Source of the DNA: Gammaproteobacteria bacterium | GTDB taxonomy: Bacteria; Pseudomonadota; Gammaproteobacteria; Nitrococcales; Nitrococcaceae | Length of the DNA: 64,000 nt | Assembly: GCA_030433275.1 (NCBI GenBank) | Contig: JAUILK010000006.1 | Span: 46,528-110,527 of the forward strand | Reading direction: 5' to 3' | Shown: positions 48,430-58,686 of the stretch, one piece after another | How positions within the stretch are numbered: the stretch's first letter is position 1 | Layout: every line of letters begins with the position of its first letter | Notes under the pieces: model-generated | Database searches by the model: none | What the model was told of the DNA's origin: nothing | Seen by the model: only the letters and a program-made list of their open reading frames with translations | Translations under genes and position numbers: made by a program

Positions 48430-50979
48430 ATGTCCAGTGTCGCCAAGGAGATTTTGCCGGTAAATCTCGAAGATGAGATGCGCCGTTCGTATCTTGATTA
48501 CGCCATGAGCGTGATCGTTGGGCGGGCTCTGCCCGATGTCCGTGATGGGCTGAAGCCAGTGCATCGCCGCGTGCTCTATGCGATGCGCGAATTGGGCAAC
48601 GATTGGAACAGGCCATACAAGAAATCGGCGCGGGTCGTGGGCGATGTAATCGGTAAGTACCATCCGCACGGGGATGCGGCGGTCTACGATACCATCGTGC
48701 GAATGGCTCAGGTCTTCGCCATGCGCTATCCGCTCATCGACGGCCAAGGCAACTTCGGCTCGGTCGATGGCGATGCTGCGGCGGCTATGCGTTATACCGA
48801 AGTCCGCATGGCGAGGATCGCCCATGAGCTTTTGGCCGATCTCGATAAAGAGACGGTCAATTTCGTCGATAACTACGATGGTTCCGAACGGGAGCCCACC
48901 GTATTGCCGACCCGCGTCCCCAATTTTTTGGTCAATGGCGGTTCGGGTATCGCCGTAGGTATGGCGACCAACGTGCCGCCGCATAATCTCGGCGAGGTGA
49001 TCGATGCCTGTACGGCGCTGATCGACGATGACAGCCTTACAATCGATGAGTTGATGACCTATTTGCCTGGGCCGGATTTGCCCACAGCGGCCATTATCAA
49101 TGGCGTTGCTGGAATCCGCGAAGCCTATCGGACCGGGCGAGGGCGGATGGTGATCCGGGCGCGCTGCGAATTCGAGGAGGAGGCGCGCAGCGGCAAAATC
49201 AGCCTCATCGTCACTGAGTTGCCCTACCAGGTAAACAAAGCTCGGCTGCTCGAAAAGATCGCCGAGTTGGTCAAGGAAAAGCGCATTGAGGGTATTACCG
49301 AGTTGCGCGACGAATCGGATAAAGACGGTATCCGAGTGGTCATCGAGCTGCGGCGCGGTGAAGTGCCCGAGGTGGTGCTGAACAACCTCTACCAGCATAC
49401 GCAGCTCGAATCGGTAGTTGGCATCAACATGGTTGCTTTGGCCAAGGGCCAGCCCAAACTGCACAGCCTGCGGGATGTGTTGGATGCTTTTCTGCGGCAC
49501 CGTCGCGAGGTGGTTACGCGACGGACCGTCTACGAATTGCGTAAGGCGCGCGAGCGCACCCATATATTGGAGGGACTGGCAGTCGCGCTCGCCAATATCG
49601 ACGAGGTGATCGCGCTGATAAAGGCCTCTCAGGGCCCGGCGCAGGCCAAAGTGGCCTTGCTCGCGCGGGCCTGGTCGCCGGGCAGTGGTATTATCGAAAT
49701 GCTTCAGCGCACCGGCGCCGACGTCTCCAAACCTGAGGGGCTGGATGCTTCGCTGGGCTTGGTCGGCGCGGACTACCATCTCAGCGAAACCCAGGCCCAG
49801 GCTATTCTCGACTTGCGGTTGCAGCGTCTGACAGGACTCGAGCAGAACAAGATCATCGAGGAATACCGTGATCTGTTGGGCTCCATCAACGAGCTGCTGG
49901 CGATACTCGGCAGCGGGGATAGGTTGATGGCGGTAATTCGCGAGGAATTGCTCGCGATCAAGGATCACTATGCCGATCCACGTCGCACCGAGATCACCGC
50001 GAACCGAGTCGACCTTACGCTGGAGGACCTGATCCAGCCGGAGGACGTGGTGGTTACCCTCTCCCATGGTGGCTACGCTAAATCGCAGCCGTTGGACAGC
50101 TATCAGGCCCAGCATCGAGGCGGTAAGGGTAAAGCGGCCACTAAGATGAAGGACGAGGACTTCATCGATCAGCTCTTCCTCGCCAATACCCATGACACGC
50201 TGCTGTGTTTTTCCAGCCACGGCAAGTGTTATTGGCTCAGGGTCTACGAGCTCCCGCACGGTGGCCGCGGTTCCCGTGGCAAACCCATCGTCAACTTGCT
50301 GCCGTTGGATCCGGCGGAGCGGATCAGCGCCGTGGTGCCGATTAAAGAGTTCGATGAGCAGCATTTCGTCTTCATGGCCACCCGTAAGGGCACAGTTAAG
50401 AAAACTCCGCTATCGGATTTTTCGCGGCCACGCTCGTCTGGCATTATTGCCGTCAACCTCCAAGAAGACGACTGGCTAGTTAATGTGGGCATCACCGACG
50501 GTGAACGCGAGATCATGTTGTTGACGGATGCCGGCAAGGCGATCCGGTTCACGGAGGACGCTGTCAGGCCGATGGGGCGCGCGGCGGGCGGTGTGCGTGG
50601 TATTCAGCTCGGTAGCGGCCAGTCGGTCATTCAGCTGCTTATTCTGGGTGAAGGCAATATTCTTACCGCAACCGAAAATGGTTACGGCAAACGCACGCCG
50701 GTCGCGGAATATCCGCGGCGCAGTCGTGGGGGTATGGGTGTCATTTCCATCCAGACTTCGGAGCGCAATGGTAATGTTGTCGGTGCGGCTCAGGTGACCG
50801 AGGATGACGAGGTGATGCTGATCACCAATGCCGGCACGTTGGTGCGTATCCCAGTGGCGGAGATTTCTATCGTCAGCCGTAATACCCAGGGGGTAAAGCT
50901 GATTGCGTTGGGCGGTGAAGAGCGGCTCGCCGGAGTGGCTCGGATCGAGCTGCTCAATGGCACTGAGGAGGAGGACTAG
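48430..50979 (+). CDS. gyrA: DNA gyrase subunit A
   Basis: An 849-residue GyrA: breakage-reunion domain with catalytic Tyr122 ([10 protein letters not shown]) and, after about residue 530, a beta-pinwheel C-terminal domain with a GyrA box QHRGGKG (E. coli QRRGGKG). With GyrB it introduces negative supercoils. The quinolone-determining region reads [10 protein letters not shown]: position 83 is Ala instead of the E. coli Ser, and Asp87 is kept. gyrA-serC-pheA order is conserved in gammaproteobacteria. Confidence 0.97.
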   Translation: MSSVAKEILPVNLEDEMRRSYLDYAMSVIVGRALPDVRDGLKPVHRRVLYAMRELGNDWNRPYKKSARVVGDVIGKYHPHGDAAVYDTIVRMAQVFAMRYPLIDGQGNFGSVDGDAAAAMRYTEVRMARIAHELLADLDKETVNFVDNYDGSEREPTVLPTRVPNFLVNGGSGIAVGMATNVPPHNLGEVIDACTALIDDDSLTIDELMTYLPGPDLPTAAIINGVAGIREAYRTGRGRMVIRARCEFEEEARSGKISLIVTELPYQVNKARLLEKIAELVKEKRIEGITELRDESDKDGIRVVIELRRGEVPEVVLNNLYQHTQLESVVGINMVALAKGQPKLHSLRDVLDAFLRHRREVVTRRTVYELRKARERTHILEGLAVALANIDEVIALIKASQGPAQAKVALLARAWSPGSGIIEMLQRTGADVSKPEGLDASLGLVGADYHLSETQAQAILDLRLQRLTGLEQNKIIEEYRDLLGSINELLAILGSGDRLMAVIREELLAIKDHYADPRRTEITANRVDLTLEDLIQPEDVVVTLSHGGYAKSQPLDSYQAQHRGGKGKAATKMKDEDFIDQLFLANTHDTLLCFSSHGKCYWLRVYELPHGGRGSRGKPIVNLLPLDPAERISAVVPIKEFDEQHFVFMATRKGTVKKTPLSDFSRPRSSGIIAVNLQEDDWLVNVGITDGEREIMLLTDAGKAIRFTEDAVRPMGRAAGGVRGIQLGSGQSVIQLLILGEGNILTATENGYGKRTPVAEYPRRSRGGMGVISIQTSERNGNVVGAAQVTEDDEVMLITNAGTLVRIPVAEISIVSRNTQGVKLIALGGEERLAGVARIELLNGTEEED

Positions 50980-51059
50980 AATGTTGGCTGAGCCTCTTGC
51001 CGCGCCGTGTTTGGGCGAGGAAAGGAATCTTGTTGAGCAGGACGTGGGGGCGAGTAATG

Positions 51060-52142
51060 ATGTCGCAAATTTATAATTTCAGTGCTGGTCCGGCCGTTTT
51101 GCCCGAGGCGGTATTATATGAGGCTCAGGAATCCATGCGGGACTGGCAGGGTTGCGGTCTATCGGTAATGGAGATGAGCCATCGCAGCAAGGAATTTATT
51201 GCTATTGCGGGCCAAGCTGAGCAGGATTTGCGGGATCTGCTGCGCGTGCCCAACAGCCATCGTATCCTGTTCCTACAGGGGGGTGCTACCGGACAATTCG
51301 CTGCTGTACCCATGAATTTGCTATCGGATCGGGCGCGTGCGGATTACGTCGATACCGGCAGCTGGTCTAAGAAAGCCATCGCTGAGGCCAAGAAGTATTG
51401 CACGGCCAATATCGTGGCCACTGGGGGTGATGGCGATCCCATGAGTATCCCGTCTCAAGCAGGCTGGAGCCTCGATTCGGGGGCAGCCTATTTGCATTAC
51501 ACACCGAATGAGACGATCAGTGGCGTTGAGTTCCACTGGGTGCCACAAGTCGAAGGTGTGCCTCTGGTGGCGGATATGTCCTCGACACTGCTATCGAGGC
51601 CAATCGATGTCGCCCGCTTCGGTTTGATCTATGCCGGTGCGCAGAAAAACATCGGCCCTGCTGGGTTGACGGTGGTGATCGTGCGTGAGGATCTTGTCGG
51701 AAAGGCTATGCCGGCCACCCCGGCGGTGTGGGATTATCGCCGGCAGAGTGAGGCTGATTCCATGCTTAACACGCCGCCCACCTATGCCTGGTACGTTGCT
51801 GGTTTGGTGTTCCAATGGCTCAAACGCCAAGGTGGGCTGGAAGCGATGGCGCAGGTGAACAAACGCAAGGCCGATAAGCTCTACGCGGCTATCGACGGCA
51901 GCGATTTTTATCGCAATCCGGTACACCCGGACTGCCGTTCCTGGATGAATGTGCCCTTCATTATGGCGGATAAAACGCTTGATGAGCGCTTTCTCGCCGA
52001 TGCTAAATCCGCCGGTTTGCTCGCACTGAAGGGGCACCGCAGCGTCGGCGGTATGCGCGCCAGCCTCTATAATGCCATGCCCGAGGCGGGTGTGGATGCG
52101 TTGATCGCATTCATGCGCGATTTCGAGCAGCGTTGTGGTTGA
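51060..52142 (+). CDS. serC: SerC, phosphoserine aminotransferase
   Basis: A 360-residue class V aminotransferase: IYNFSAGPAVLP at the N-terminus, FLQGGATGQF near 75 and the PLP Lys in GAQKNIGPAGLTVVI near 197. It makes phosphoserine from 3-phosphohydroxypyruvate and, in many bacteria, also serves pyridoxal phosphate synthesis. ATG 51060 gives the family-like MSQIYNF; the ATG one codon earlier (51057) is equally good. GGGGG lies 6-9 nt upstream. The frame is open further 5' but without homology. Confidence 0.95.
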   Translation: MSQIYNFSAGPAVLPEAVLYEAQESMRDWQGCGLSVMEMSHRSKEFIAIAGQAEQDLRDLLRVPNSHRILFLQGGATGQFAAVPMNLLSDRARADYVDTGSWSKKAIAEAKKYCTANIVATGGDGDPMSIPSQAGWSLDSGAAYLHYTPNETISGVEFHWVPQVEGVPLVADMSSTLLSRPIDVARFGLIYAGAQKNIGPAGLTVVIVREDLVGKAMPATPAVWDYRRQSEADSMLNTPPTYAWYVAGLVFQWLKRQGGLEAMAQVNKRKADKLYAAIDGSDFYRNPVHPDCRSWMNVPFIMADKTLDERFLADAKSAGLLALKGHRSVGGMRASLYNAMPEAGVDALIAFMRDFEQRCG

Positions 52143-52202
52143 TGCTCGAATACATGACTAAACGTCGAAATGCCACGTTTTTGCTGACAAAAGGCTCTGC
52201 CC

Positions 52203-53372
52203 ATGTACAAGATCCTAACCCTGAACAATATCTCGGTTAAGGGCCTGGAACGCCTGCCTCGCGACCGCTATGAGATCTCCTCGGAAGTCCAGCATCCCGA
52301 TGCCGTTTTGCTGCGTTCGGCCAGCATGCATGGAATGGAGATCCCGGGGACGCTCAAGGCGGTCGGTCGAGCGGGGGCCGGAGTGAACAACATTCCGGTC
52401 GCACAGATGAGCGAGCGCGGTATCGCGGTTTTTAATGCGCCGGGCGCGAATGCGAACGCAGTTAAGGAACTCGTGGTGGCCGCCATGTTTTTGGCTGCCC
52501 GCGACGTTTGTCAGGCCTGGGAGTTTGCACGTCACCTGACGGGCAGCGATCGTGAGATTAACGAATTGACCGAGGCTGGAAAAAAGCGCTTCGTGGGTTT
52601 CGAATTACCCGGTCGGACTCTGGGCGTCATTGGTCTCGGCGCCGTTGGGGTGCTGGTTGCAAATACCGCCCGTGCCATGGGGATGAACGTCATCGGCTAT
52701 GATCCGCAAATTACGGTGCGCAGCGCCTGGCGGCTCGCTTCGGACGTGCAACCGGTCTACAGTGTCGACGAACTGATGGCCGAGGCCGACATGATTAGCT
52801 TCCATGTGCCCGAGAACGACGCCACGCGCGGTCTGGTCAATACCAAGCGTTTGGGGCTGATGCGTGAGGGCGTGGTATTGCTGAATTTCGCCCGCTCCGG
52901 AATTGTCGACGAAGCCGCAATAGTGGCAGCGATGAGCGCCGGCAAAGTGCATGCCTATATTTGTGATTTCCCAACTAATGCACTCAAGAATCACCCGCGT
53001 TGCGTGACGTTGCCGCACATCGGCGCCTCTACGCACGAGGCTCAGGATAATTGTGCGGTTATGGTGGCTGACGAGGTGCGTGAGTATTTGGAAGCGGGCA
53101 ACGTTCGAAATTCAGTTAATTTTCCAGAAATTGTTCTGCCGCGCACCGGTCAGGGTGATCGGCTGACCGTCGTCAATGCCAATGTCCCCAACATGCTTGG
53201 CCAGATCTCAACGGCAGTGGCGGAGGCCAGTCTGAATATCGAAGATATGTACAACAAAGCCAAAGGCAATCTGGCCTACACGGTGGCCGACGTCGAGGGT
53301 AAGATCACAACCGAGGTGGTCGAGCGGATTCGTGCCACCGAAGGGGTTCTTGCCGTGCGGGTCATCGAGTAA
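52203..53372 (+). CDS. serA: D-3-phosphoglycerate dehydrogenase (short, ACT-containing)
   Basis: A 389-residue D-2-hydroxyacid dehydrogenase: RAGAGVNNIPV near 57, dinucleotide motif GVIGLGAVGVLVAN near 141, catalytic Arg/Glu/His segments (NFARSGIVDE, LPHIGASTHEA), and a C-terminal ACT-like regulatory domain (VVNANVPNMLGQISTAVAEA). It carries out the first step of serine synthesis. Placed between serC and pheA it makes a compact serine unit; in Pseudomonas serC and pheA are direct neighbours. Confidence 0.92.
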   Translation: MYKILTLNNISVKGLERLPRDRYEISSEVQHPDAVLLRSASMHGMEIPGTLKAVGRAGAGVNNIPVAQMSERGIAVFNAPGANANAVKELVVAAMFLAARDVCQAWEFARHLTGSDREINELTEAGKKRFVGFELPGRTLGVIGLGAVGVLVANTARAMGMNVIGYDPQITVRSAWRLASDVQPVYSVDELMAEADMISFHVPENDATRGLVNTKRLGLMREGVVLLNFARSGIVDEAAIVAAMSAGKVHAYICDFPTNALKNHPRCVTLPHIGASTHEAQDNCAVMVADEVREYLEAGNVRNSVNFPEIVLPRTGQGDRLTVVNANVPNMLGQISTAVAEASLNIEDMYNKAKGNLAYTVADVEGKITTEVVERIRATEGVLAVRVIE

Positions 53373-53407
53373 TGGAGGTATGAGCTCGTTCGAGCTGGCG
53401 CGGAGCT

Positions 53408-54493
53408 ATGAACGAAACCGTTAAGCTGGAAAGCGTGCGGGCCCAGATCGACGCGATCGACGACGAGATTCTGCGCCTAGTCAACGAACGGGCGCAAGCG
53501 GCCCAAGAGGTGGCGCGTATCAAACGCGCGGTCGGGGAAGGCGGTGATCTCTATCGGCCGTCCCGGGAAGTGCAGGTGCTCAATCGGATCGGCGCGGCCA
53601 ATACCGGGCCGTTGGCCGATGAGGACGTGATTCGCCTGTTCCGCGAGCTGATGTCGGCGTGTCTAGCGCTGCAGCAACCATTGCAGGTGGCTTTTCTGGG
53701 TCCGGAAGGGACATTTACGCAGGAGGCAGCGCTCAAGCACTTTGGTCACGGCATTCGGGCGCTTGCCTTGGAGAGCGTAGATGCTGTATTCCGCGAAGTG
53801 GAATCCGGTAATGCGGACTACGGGGTGGTGCCGGTTGAAAATTCCACCGAGGGTGTGGTGACACACACGCTGGATTGCTTCATGGTTTCACCGCTGCAGA
53901 TCGTGGGTGAGCTGGAATTGCCGATTCGGCATTGTCTGGCCTCCAAGGAAACCGATTGGAGTGCTATTTGCCAAGTGTTCTCACACTCGCAGGGCCTAGC
54001 GCAATGCCGGTCATGGCTCGATCAGCATTTGCCAGGGGTGCAGCGGTTGCCGGTGAGCAGTACGGCGGAGGCGGCGCGATTGGCAGCCGAGACGCCACAG
54101 TCAGCAGCTGTCGCCGGGCATGCGGCGCTGCAGCATTATGGCCTTACGGTATTGTCTTCGAATATACAAGATGGTGCTGCCAACACGACGCGTTTTTTGG
54201 TCCTTGGTGCTCATTCGCCGCCGCCGACCGGCGTGGATAAGACATCCATAGTGGTTTCTCGCGCCGACAAACCCGGTGGCCTTGCGACGCTTCTGGCGCC
54301 GCTGGCCCGCTACGGGCTCAATATGAGCCGCATCGAATCGCGGCCATCGCGGCAGGGCATGTGGCAGTATGTGTTCTTCATCGACATCCTTGGCCATGCC
54401 GAGAACTCGAATCTGCGCCGCGCTCTGGACGAGATGCAGCAACTGGCCAGTCTGCTGAAGATCCTTGGTTCTTACCCTCGAGCGGCGGGCTGA
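53408..54493 (+). CDS. pheA: PheA, bifunctional chorismate mutase/prephenate dehydratase
   Basis: A 361-residue P-protein: chorismate mutase of the AroQ type (about 1-90, VRAQIDAIDDEILRLVNERA), prephenate dehydratase (from 95, VAFLGPEGTFTQEAA, with TTRFLVLG near the catalytic Thr) and a C-terminal ACT domain with the Phe-binding ESRPS motif. It turns chorismate to phenylpyruvate. hisC, an aminotransferase often able to use aromatic substrates, follows 35 nt on. Confidence 0.95.
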   Translation: MNETVKLESVRAQIDAIDDEILRLVNERAQAAQEVARIKRAVGEGGDLYRPSREVQVLNRIGAANTGPLADEDVIRLFRELMSACLALQQPLQVAFLGPEGTFTQEAALKHFGHGIRALALESVDAVFREVESGNADYGVVPVENSTEGVVTHTLDCFMVSPLQIVGELELPIRHCLASKETDWSAICQVFSHSQGLAQCRSWLDQHLPGVQRLPVSSTAEAARLAAETPQSAAVAGHAALQHYGLTVLSSNIQDGAANTTRFLVLGAHSPPPTGVDKTSIVVSRADKPGGLATLLAPLARYGLNMSRIESRPSRQGMWQYVFFIDILGHAENSNLRRALDEMQQLASLLKILGSYPRAAG

Positions 54494-54528
54494 ACCTTCC
54501 AGCGTGATGGCTACACGGAGTAGCGTTC

Positions 54529-55695
54529 ATGGCAGCCTCCGGCGGTACGTTCGATTTCTGCGACCTTGTGGTTCCGGGGGTGCGGGATTTGCAACCATAC
54601 CAGCCCGGCAAACCCATTGGTGAGTTGGCTCGGGAGTATGGGCTCAGTGAATCTCGGATTATTAAGCTGGCCTCCAACGAGAATCCGTTGGGGCCGAGCC
54701 CGAAGGCTGTTGAGGCAGTTCGGCAGGCGGTGCAGGAAAGCCATCGTTATCCCGACGGTAATGGTCACGCCTTGCGTGGTGCCCTGGCCGAGCGGCACGG
54801 AATAGCCCCCGGGCGGATCCTGCTTGGAAACGGTTCCAACGATCTGTTGGACTTGGTTGCCCGCACCTTCTTAGGGCCTTCCCGCCAAGCGGTCTACGCG
54901 CAGCACGCTTTTGCTGTATATCCGATCGCCACTCGCAGCGCGGGTGGCGAGGGTATTGTGGCGCCTGCCAATCGGCCGGGACATCGGCAGCCGTATGGAC
55001 ATGATCTCGATGCAATAGCCGCGCGGATTACTCCACGAACACGGGTCGTATTTTTGGCAAACCCCAACAATCCGACTGGTACTTGGCTGGCTGCAGAGGA
55101 ATTGGAGGCTTTCCTGAGAACGGTGCCGGGCGATGTGATCGTCGTCGTTGACGAGGCCTATGTGGAGTATGCGCAAGAACTGCCTGGCTATCGAGAAATC
55201 AGCGGCTGGTTGGATCGGTTTCCGAATCTGGTTATTACTCGAACCTTCTCCAAGGCTTATGGACTGGCCGGCCTGCGGGTCGGTTATGCGCTTTGCCATA
55301 GCGGTATCGCCGAACTCCTCAATCGAGTACGTCATCCGTTTAACGTTAACAGCCTTGCTCAAGTGGGCGCAGCGGCGGCTTTAGCCGACCCGGCGCATAT
55401 CGTCCGTACGGTCGAGCTCAACAATCGCGAGCGCAAGCGTCTGATCGAGGCTCTGCGCCGGCTGGAGCTGCGTGTGCTGCCGGCCGCAGGCAATTTTTTG
55501 TGTGTTGAAATCGGTCGCCAGGCAGAGGCTGTCAATGAAGCGTTGTTGCGTGACGGTATCATCGTGCGCCCACTCGCAGGTTATGCGCTACCGCGTTTTT
55601 TGCGCGTGAGTCTGGGCACGGGTGAGGAAAACGATCGTTTTATGGCATCGTTAGGACAGATCCACGCCCGAGGACTGCTTGAGGTGAGCGCATGA
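54529..55695 (+). CDS. hisC: Histidinol-phosphate/aromatic aminotransferase HisC
   Basis: A 388-residue class II aminotransferase: IIKLASNENPLGPSPKA near residue 43, FLANPNNPTGTW near 170 and PLP Lys in TRTFSKAYGLAGLRVGY near 240. It may act in histidine synthesis, in phenylalanine/tyrosine transamination, or both; its place between pheA and tyrA favours the aromatic role. The tyrA start overlaps its stop (ATGA). Confidence 0.93.
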   Translation: MAASGGTFDFCDLVVPGVRDLQPYQPGKPIGELAREYGLSESRIIKLASNENPLGPSPKAVEAVRQAVQESHRYPDGNGHALRGALAERHGIAPGRILLGNGSNDLLDLVARTFLGPSRQAVYAQHAFAVYPIATRSAGGEGIVAPANRPGHRQPYGHDLDAIAARITPRTRVVFLANPNNPTGTWLAAEELEAFLRTVPGDVIVVVDEAYVEYAQELPGYREISGWLDRFPNLVITRTFSKAYGLAGLRVGYALCHSGIAELLNRVRHPFNVNSLAQVGAAAALADPAHIVRTVELNNRERKRLIEALRRLELRVLPAAGNFLCVEIGRQAEAVNEALLRDGIIVRPLAGYALPRFLRVSLGTGEENDRFMASLGQIHARGLLEVSA

Positions 55696-56567
55696 GCTAC
55701 ATTTCCCGTCTTTGTGTAATTGGAGTAGGGCTCATCGGTGGCTCATTGGCATTGGCGTTACGTCGTGCCGGGGTTGTGGGAGAAATTGTGGGCTGCGGAC
55801 GTAATCAGAGTAATCTGCAGCGGGCTGTTGAGTTGGGCGTTATAGATCGTTACCAAACCAGCCCATCGAGTGCCGTGGTGGGGGCCGATATAGTCGTCCT
55901 CGGTGTGCCTTTAGGCAACATCCGGTCGGTGTTGATGACGATCCGTGATGCTTTGGATTCGGCGGCTATCGTTACCGATGTAGGTAGTGCAAAGCGCTGT
56001 GTAATCGAAGACATCGAAGCCGTGTTCGGCGATATGCCGGCGCGGTTCGTACCCGGCCATCCTGTGGCCGGAACTGAGAAAAGCGGAGTCGAGGCGGCTT
56101 TTGCCGACTTGTTCCGAAATCGGCGCACGATCCTGACGCCGCTTGCGCAGACTGACCCTCAGGCGGTGAGTACCGTGGCGCGCATGTGGGAGTCTATTGG
56201 GGCTGAGGTTATCTCCATGAGCGCCACTCACCACGATCGCATGTTGGCCGCGACCTCGCATCTGCCGCACTTGCTCGCTTTTGGATTGGTAGACACCTTG
56301 GCTCGCTGGGGCGGCGACGAGGATATATTCCAATATGCCGCCGGCGGCTTTCGTGATTTCACTCGTATTGCCTCCAGTGACCCCGTTATGTGGAGGGATA
56401 TCTGCGTTGCTAACCGCGCAGCGTTACTGGAAGCACTGGAGCATTATCGGGAAGATCTCGGCGTGTTGACCGAGTTGGTACGGTGTTTGGATGGGCAGGC
56501 GCTTGAGCGCGTGTTCCGCAATGCCAAGGCCGCGCGGGATCGATATCTGCCGTTGCTCGAGCGTTGA
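55692..56567 (+). CDS. tyrA: TyrA, prephenate/arogenate dehydrogenase
   Basis: A 291-residue dehydrogenase with an N-terminal Rossmann motif GVGLIGGSLALALR, the conserved GHPVAGTEKSG and a helical dimerisation domain with SHLPHLLAFGL. NAD or NADP use cannot be told from the sequence alone. It is translationally coupled to hisC. Unlike in pseudomonads, it is not fused to aroA: a separate aroA follows after about 90 nt. Confidence 0.92.
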   Translation: MSYISRLCVIGVGLIGGSLALALRRAGVVGEIVGCGRNQSNLQRAVELGVIDRYQTSPSSAVVGADIVVLGVPLGNIRSVLMTIRDALDSAAIVTDVGSAKRCVIEDIEAVFGDMPARFVPGHPVAGTEKSGVEAAFADLFRNRRTILTPLAQTDPQAVSTVARMWESIGAEVISMSATHHDRMLAATSHLPHLLAFGLVDTLARWGGDEDIFQYAAGGFRDFTRIASSDPVMWRDICVANRAALLEALEHYREDLGVLTELVRCLDGQALERVFRNAKAARDRYLPLLER

Positions 56568-56663
56568 CAGTTTGTCGGGGTGGGACGCTGTATACGCGCG
56601 CTCCGATGTTACGATCAACGATGAGTTGCGCCGCATTGCAGCTTAAATCGCTTGGGGAGTGCC

Positions 56664-58001
56664 TTGACTAAGCCTAACGAAGGTCTCTGTCGCTTTCGGG
56701 TCGGTCCCGGGGGCCGTTTAACGGGTCAGTTGCGCGTGCCGGGTGACAAATCGATCTCGCATCGCGCTGTGATGCTGGCGGCGTTGGCCGAGGGTACGAC
56801 CGATATTCGTGGTTTGTTGGAAGGCGAGGATGTCTTGGCGACGCTTGCTGCTTTTCGAGCACTGGGTATTAACGCGCGTGGGTCAACGCACGGCCGGCTC
56901 GTGATCGAAGGGCGAGGCCTACAAGGATTGCGAGCTCCGCTGGAGCCATTCTATCTTGGTAATTCGGGCACTGCTATGCGGTTGCTCTGCGGGCTGCTCG
57001 CAGGCCAGCGCTTTGATTCGGTTCTCACGGGGGATGCTTCGCTGAGCCGGCGGCCTATGCGGCGTGTGACCGAACCATTACTGCGGATGGGCGCTCGGGT
57101 TGCGACCAGTGCCACCGGTACCGCGCCGTTGCACATTAAGGGCGGCCAAGTATTGCATGGTCTTCACTATGAAATGCCGGTGGCAAGTGCTCAAGTGAAG
57201 TCTTGTTTATTGCTGGCCGGACTTTATGCAAAGGGCGAGACTTGTGTTATTGAGTCGGTGCTGAGCCGCGATCACACCGAGCGTATGCTGACTGCTTTTG
57301 GCTATGAGATCGGTTGCCGCACCGGTCGTGTTTGCCTGCACGGAGGAGGGCGATTGTGCGCCATGCCACTGTTGGTCATTCCGGCGGATATTTCCTCTGC
57401 TGCGTTCTTTCTGGTAGGGGCAAGCATCGCGCCTGGCTCCGATCTTTATTTGACGGAAGTCGGTCTCAATCCCACGCGAACTGGAGTGATCGCAATCCTG
57501 AAGAGGATGGGAGCCGATATAGAAGTGCTTGATAAGCGCTGGATAGCGGGCGAGCCAGTGGCGGATCTGCGCGTGCGCTACGCTGCGCTGCACGGCACTC
57601 ATATCACGCCCGAGATGGTTCCCGCGGCCATCGATGAGTTTCCCGCCCTTTTCGTGGCAGCCGCCTGCGCCGAGGGGGAGACGTTGTTGCAGGGAGCCGA
57701 GGAACTGCGGGTCAAGGAGAGCGATCGGATTGCGGCAATGGCCGCAGGGCTGCAGGCTTTAGGTGTCACAGCGGAGCCACAGGTGGATGGTATTCGCATC
57801 ATCGGTGGGACACTTCATGGTGGGCGTATCGATGCCCACGGCGATCACCGCATTGCCATGGCTTTTGCGATGGCGGCGCTACGTGCCGATGCCGAGATCG
57901 TCATTGACGACTGTAGTAACGTTGCCACATCATTCCCGAATTTTGTAGAGTTGGCCACGCGTGCCGGGCTCGGAATTCGAGCTGAGATTGCCGATGCGTA
58001 A
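56664..58001 (+). CDS. aroA: AroA, 5-enolpyruvylshikimate-3-phosphate synthase
   Basis: A synthase of about 445 residues: LRVPGDKSISHRAVMLAALAEG, YLGNSGTAMRLLCGLL, GDASLSRRPMRRV, VASAQVKSC and ELRVKESDR. It joins shikimate-3-P and PEP in the chorismate pathway. No ATG exists near the conserved start. TTG 56664 has GGAG 4 nt upstream; TTG 56652 (4 residues longer) is the alternative. The cmk start overlaps its 3' end by 8 nt. Confidence 0.93.
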   Translation: MTKPNEGLCRFRVGPGGRLTGQLRVPGDKSISHRAVMLAALAEGTTDIRGLLEGEDVLATLAAFRALGINARGSTHGRLVIEGRGLQGLRAPLEPFYLGNSGTAMRLLCGLLAGQRFDSVLTGDASLSRRPMRRVTEPLLRMGARVATSATGTAPLHIKGGQVLHGLHYEMPVASAQVKSCLLLAGLYAKGETCVIESVLSRDHTERMLTAFGYEIGCRTGRVCLHGGGRLCAMPLLVIPADISSAAFFLVGASIAPGSDLYLTEVGLNPTRTGVIAILKRMGADIEVLDKRWIAGEPVADLRVRYAALHGTHITPEMVPAAIDEFPALFVAAACAEGETLLQGAEELRVKESDRIAAMAAGLQALGVTAEPQVDGIRIIGGTLHGGRIDAHGDHRIAMAFAMAALRADAEIVIDDCSNVATSFPNFVELATRAGLGIRAEIADA

Positions 58002-58686
58002 CGCTGAGGTGCCGGTGCTGACGCTGGATGGTCCCAGCGGGGCCGGTAAGGGCACGGTGGCCCGGCGAGTCAGCGAGAGCTTACGTTGGCATCTCTTGGA
58101 TAGCGGTGCGATCTACCGAGCACTCGCGTTGAGTGCCGAGCTTGCAGGTATGGCCATGGACGATGTCCCTGCTTTGCTCGGAATAGCGCGGACCATGGTC
58201 GTGGATTTTCGATTGGACGAACGCGGTAGGCCACAGGTGTTGCTCGATGGTAATGACGTCACCAAGGTGATTCGCAGTGAGACTTGCGGTAAGCAAGCTT
58301 CCCAGATAGCGGCATTGCCGGCGGTGCGAGGTGCGTTGTTACAATGTCAACGTGCATTTCGGCGGCCGCCCGGATTGGTGGCGGATGGCCGCGATATGGG
58401 TACGGTGGTTTTCCCTGATGCTCTGGTGAAGATCTACCTTATGGCCAGTGTGGAAGAGCGTGCCCACAGGCGCTATAAGCAGTTGATGGAACAGGGCGTT
58501 AGTGGTAATATTGCGCCCATTTTAAAGGAAATTGAGGCGCGTGACCTGCGGGATTCCACGCGCTCAGTGTCGCCGCTGGTCCCGGCCCCCGATGCGGTTA
58601 TTTTGGAGACTACGGGGAAGTCGGTGGAGGCGGTAGTAAGTATTGTATTGAGCCAGATTCGGCAGCGCAGTGATCGTATGCTTTGA
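57994..58686 (+). CDS. cmk: Cytidylate kinase
   Basis: A 230-residue nucleoside-monophosphate kinase: P-loop GPSGAGKG at 13-20, DSGAIYRALAL near 36, and GRDMGTVVFPDA near 130 in the CMP-binding region. It phosphorylates CMP and dCMP. ATG 57994 overlaps the end of aroA by 8 nt; the frame is open to an upstream GTG (57961), but homology begins at the chosen start. The aroA-cmk-rpsA order is classical. Confidence 0.95.
   Translation: MRNAEVPVLTLDGPSGAGKGTVARRVSESLRWHLLDSGAIYRALALSAELAGMAMDDVPALLGIARTMVVDFRLDERGRPQVLLDGNDVTKVIRSETCGKQASQIAALPAVRGALLQCQRAFRRPPGLVADGRDMGTVVFPDALVKIYLMASVEERAHRRYKQLMEQGVSGNIAPILKEIEARDLRDSTRSVSPLVPAPDAVILETTGKSVEAVVSIVLSQIRQRSDRML

Noticed and set aside
48343..50364. 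673-codon open frame on the minus strand
   Set aside because: It lies wholly opposite gyrA, whose full protein is conserved. The antisense translation is His/Arg/Gln-rich with no recognisable domain: a codon-bias shadow.
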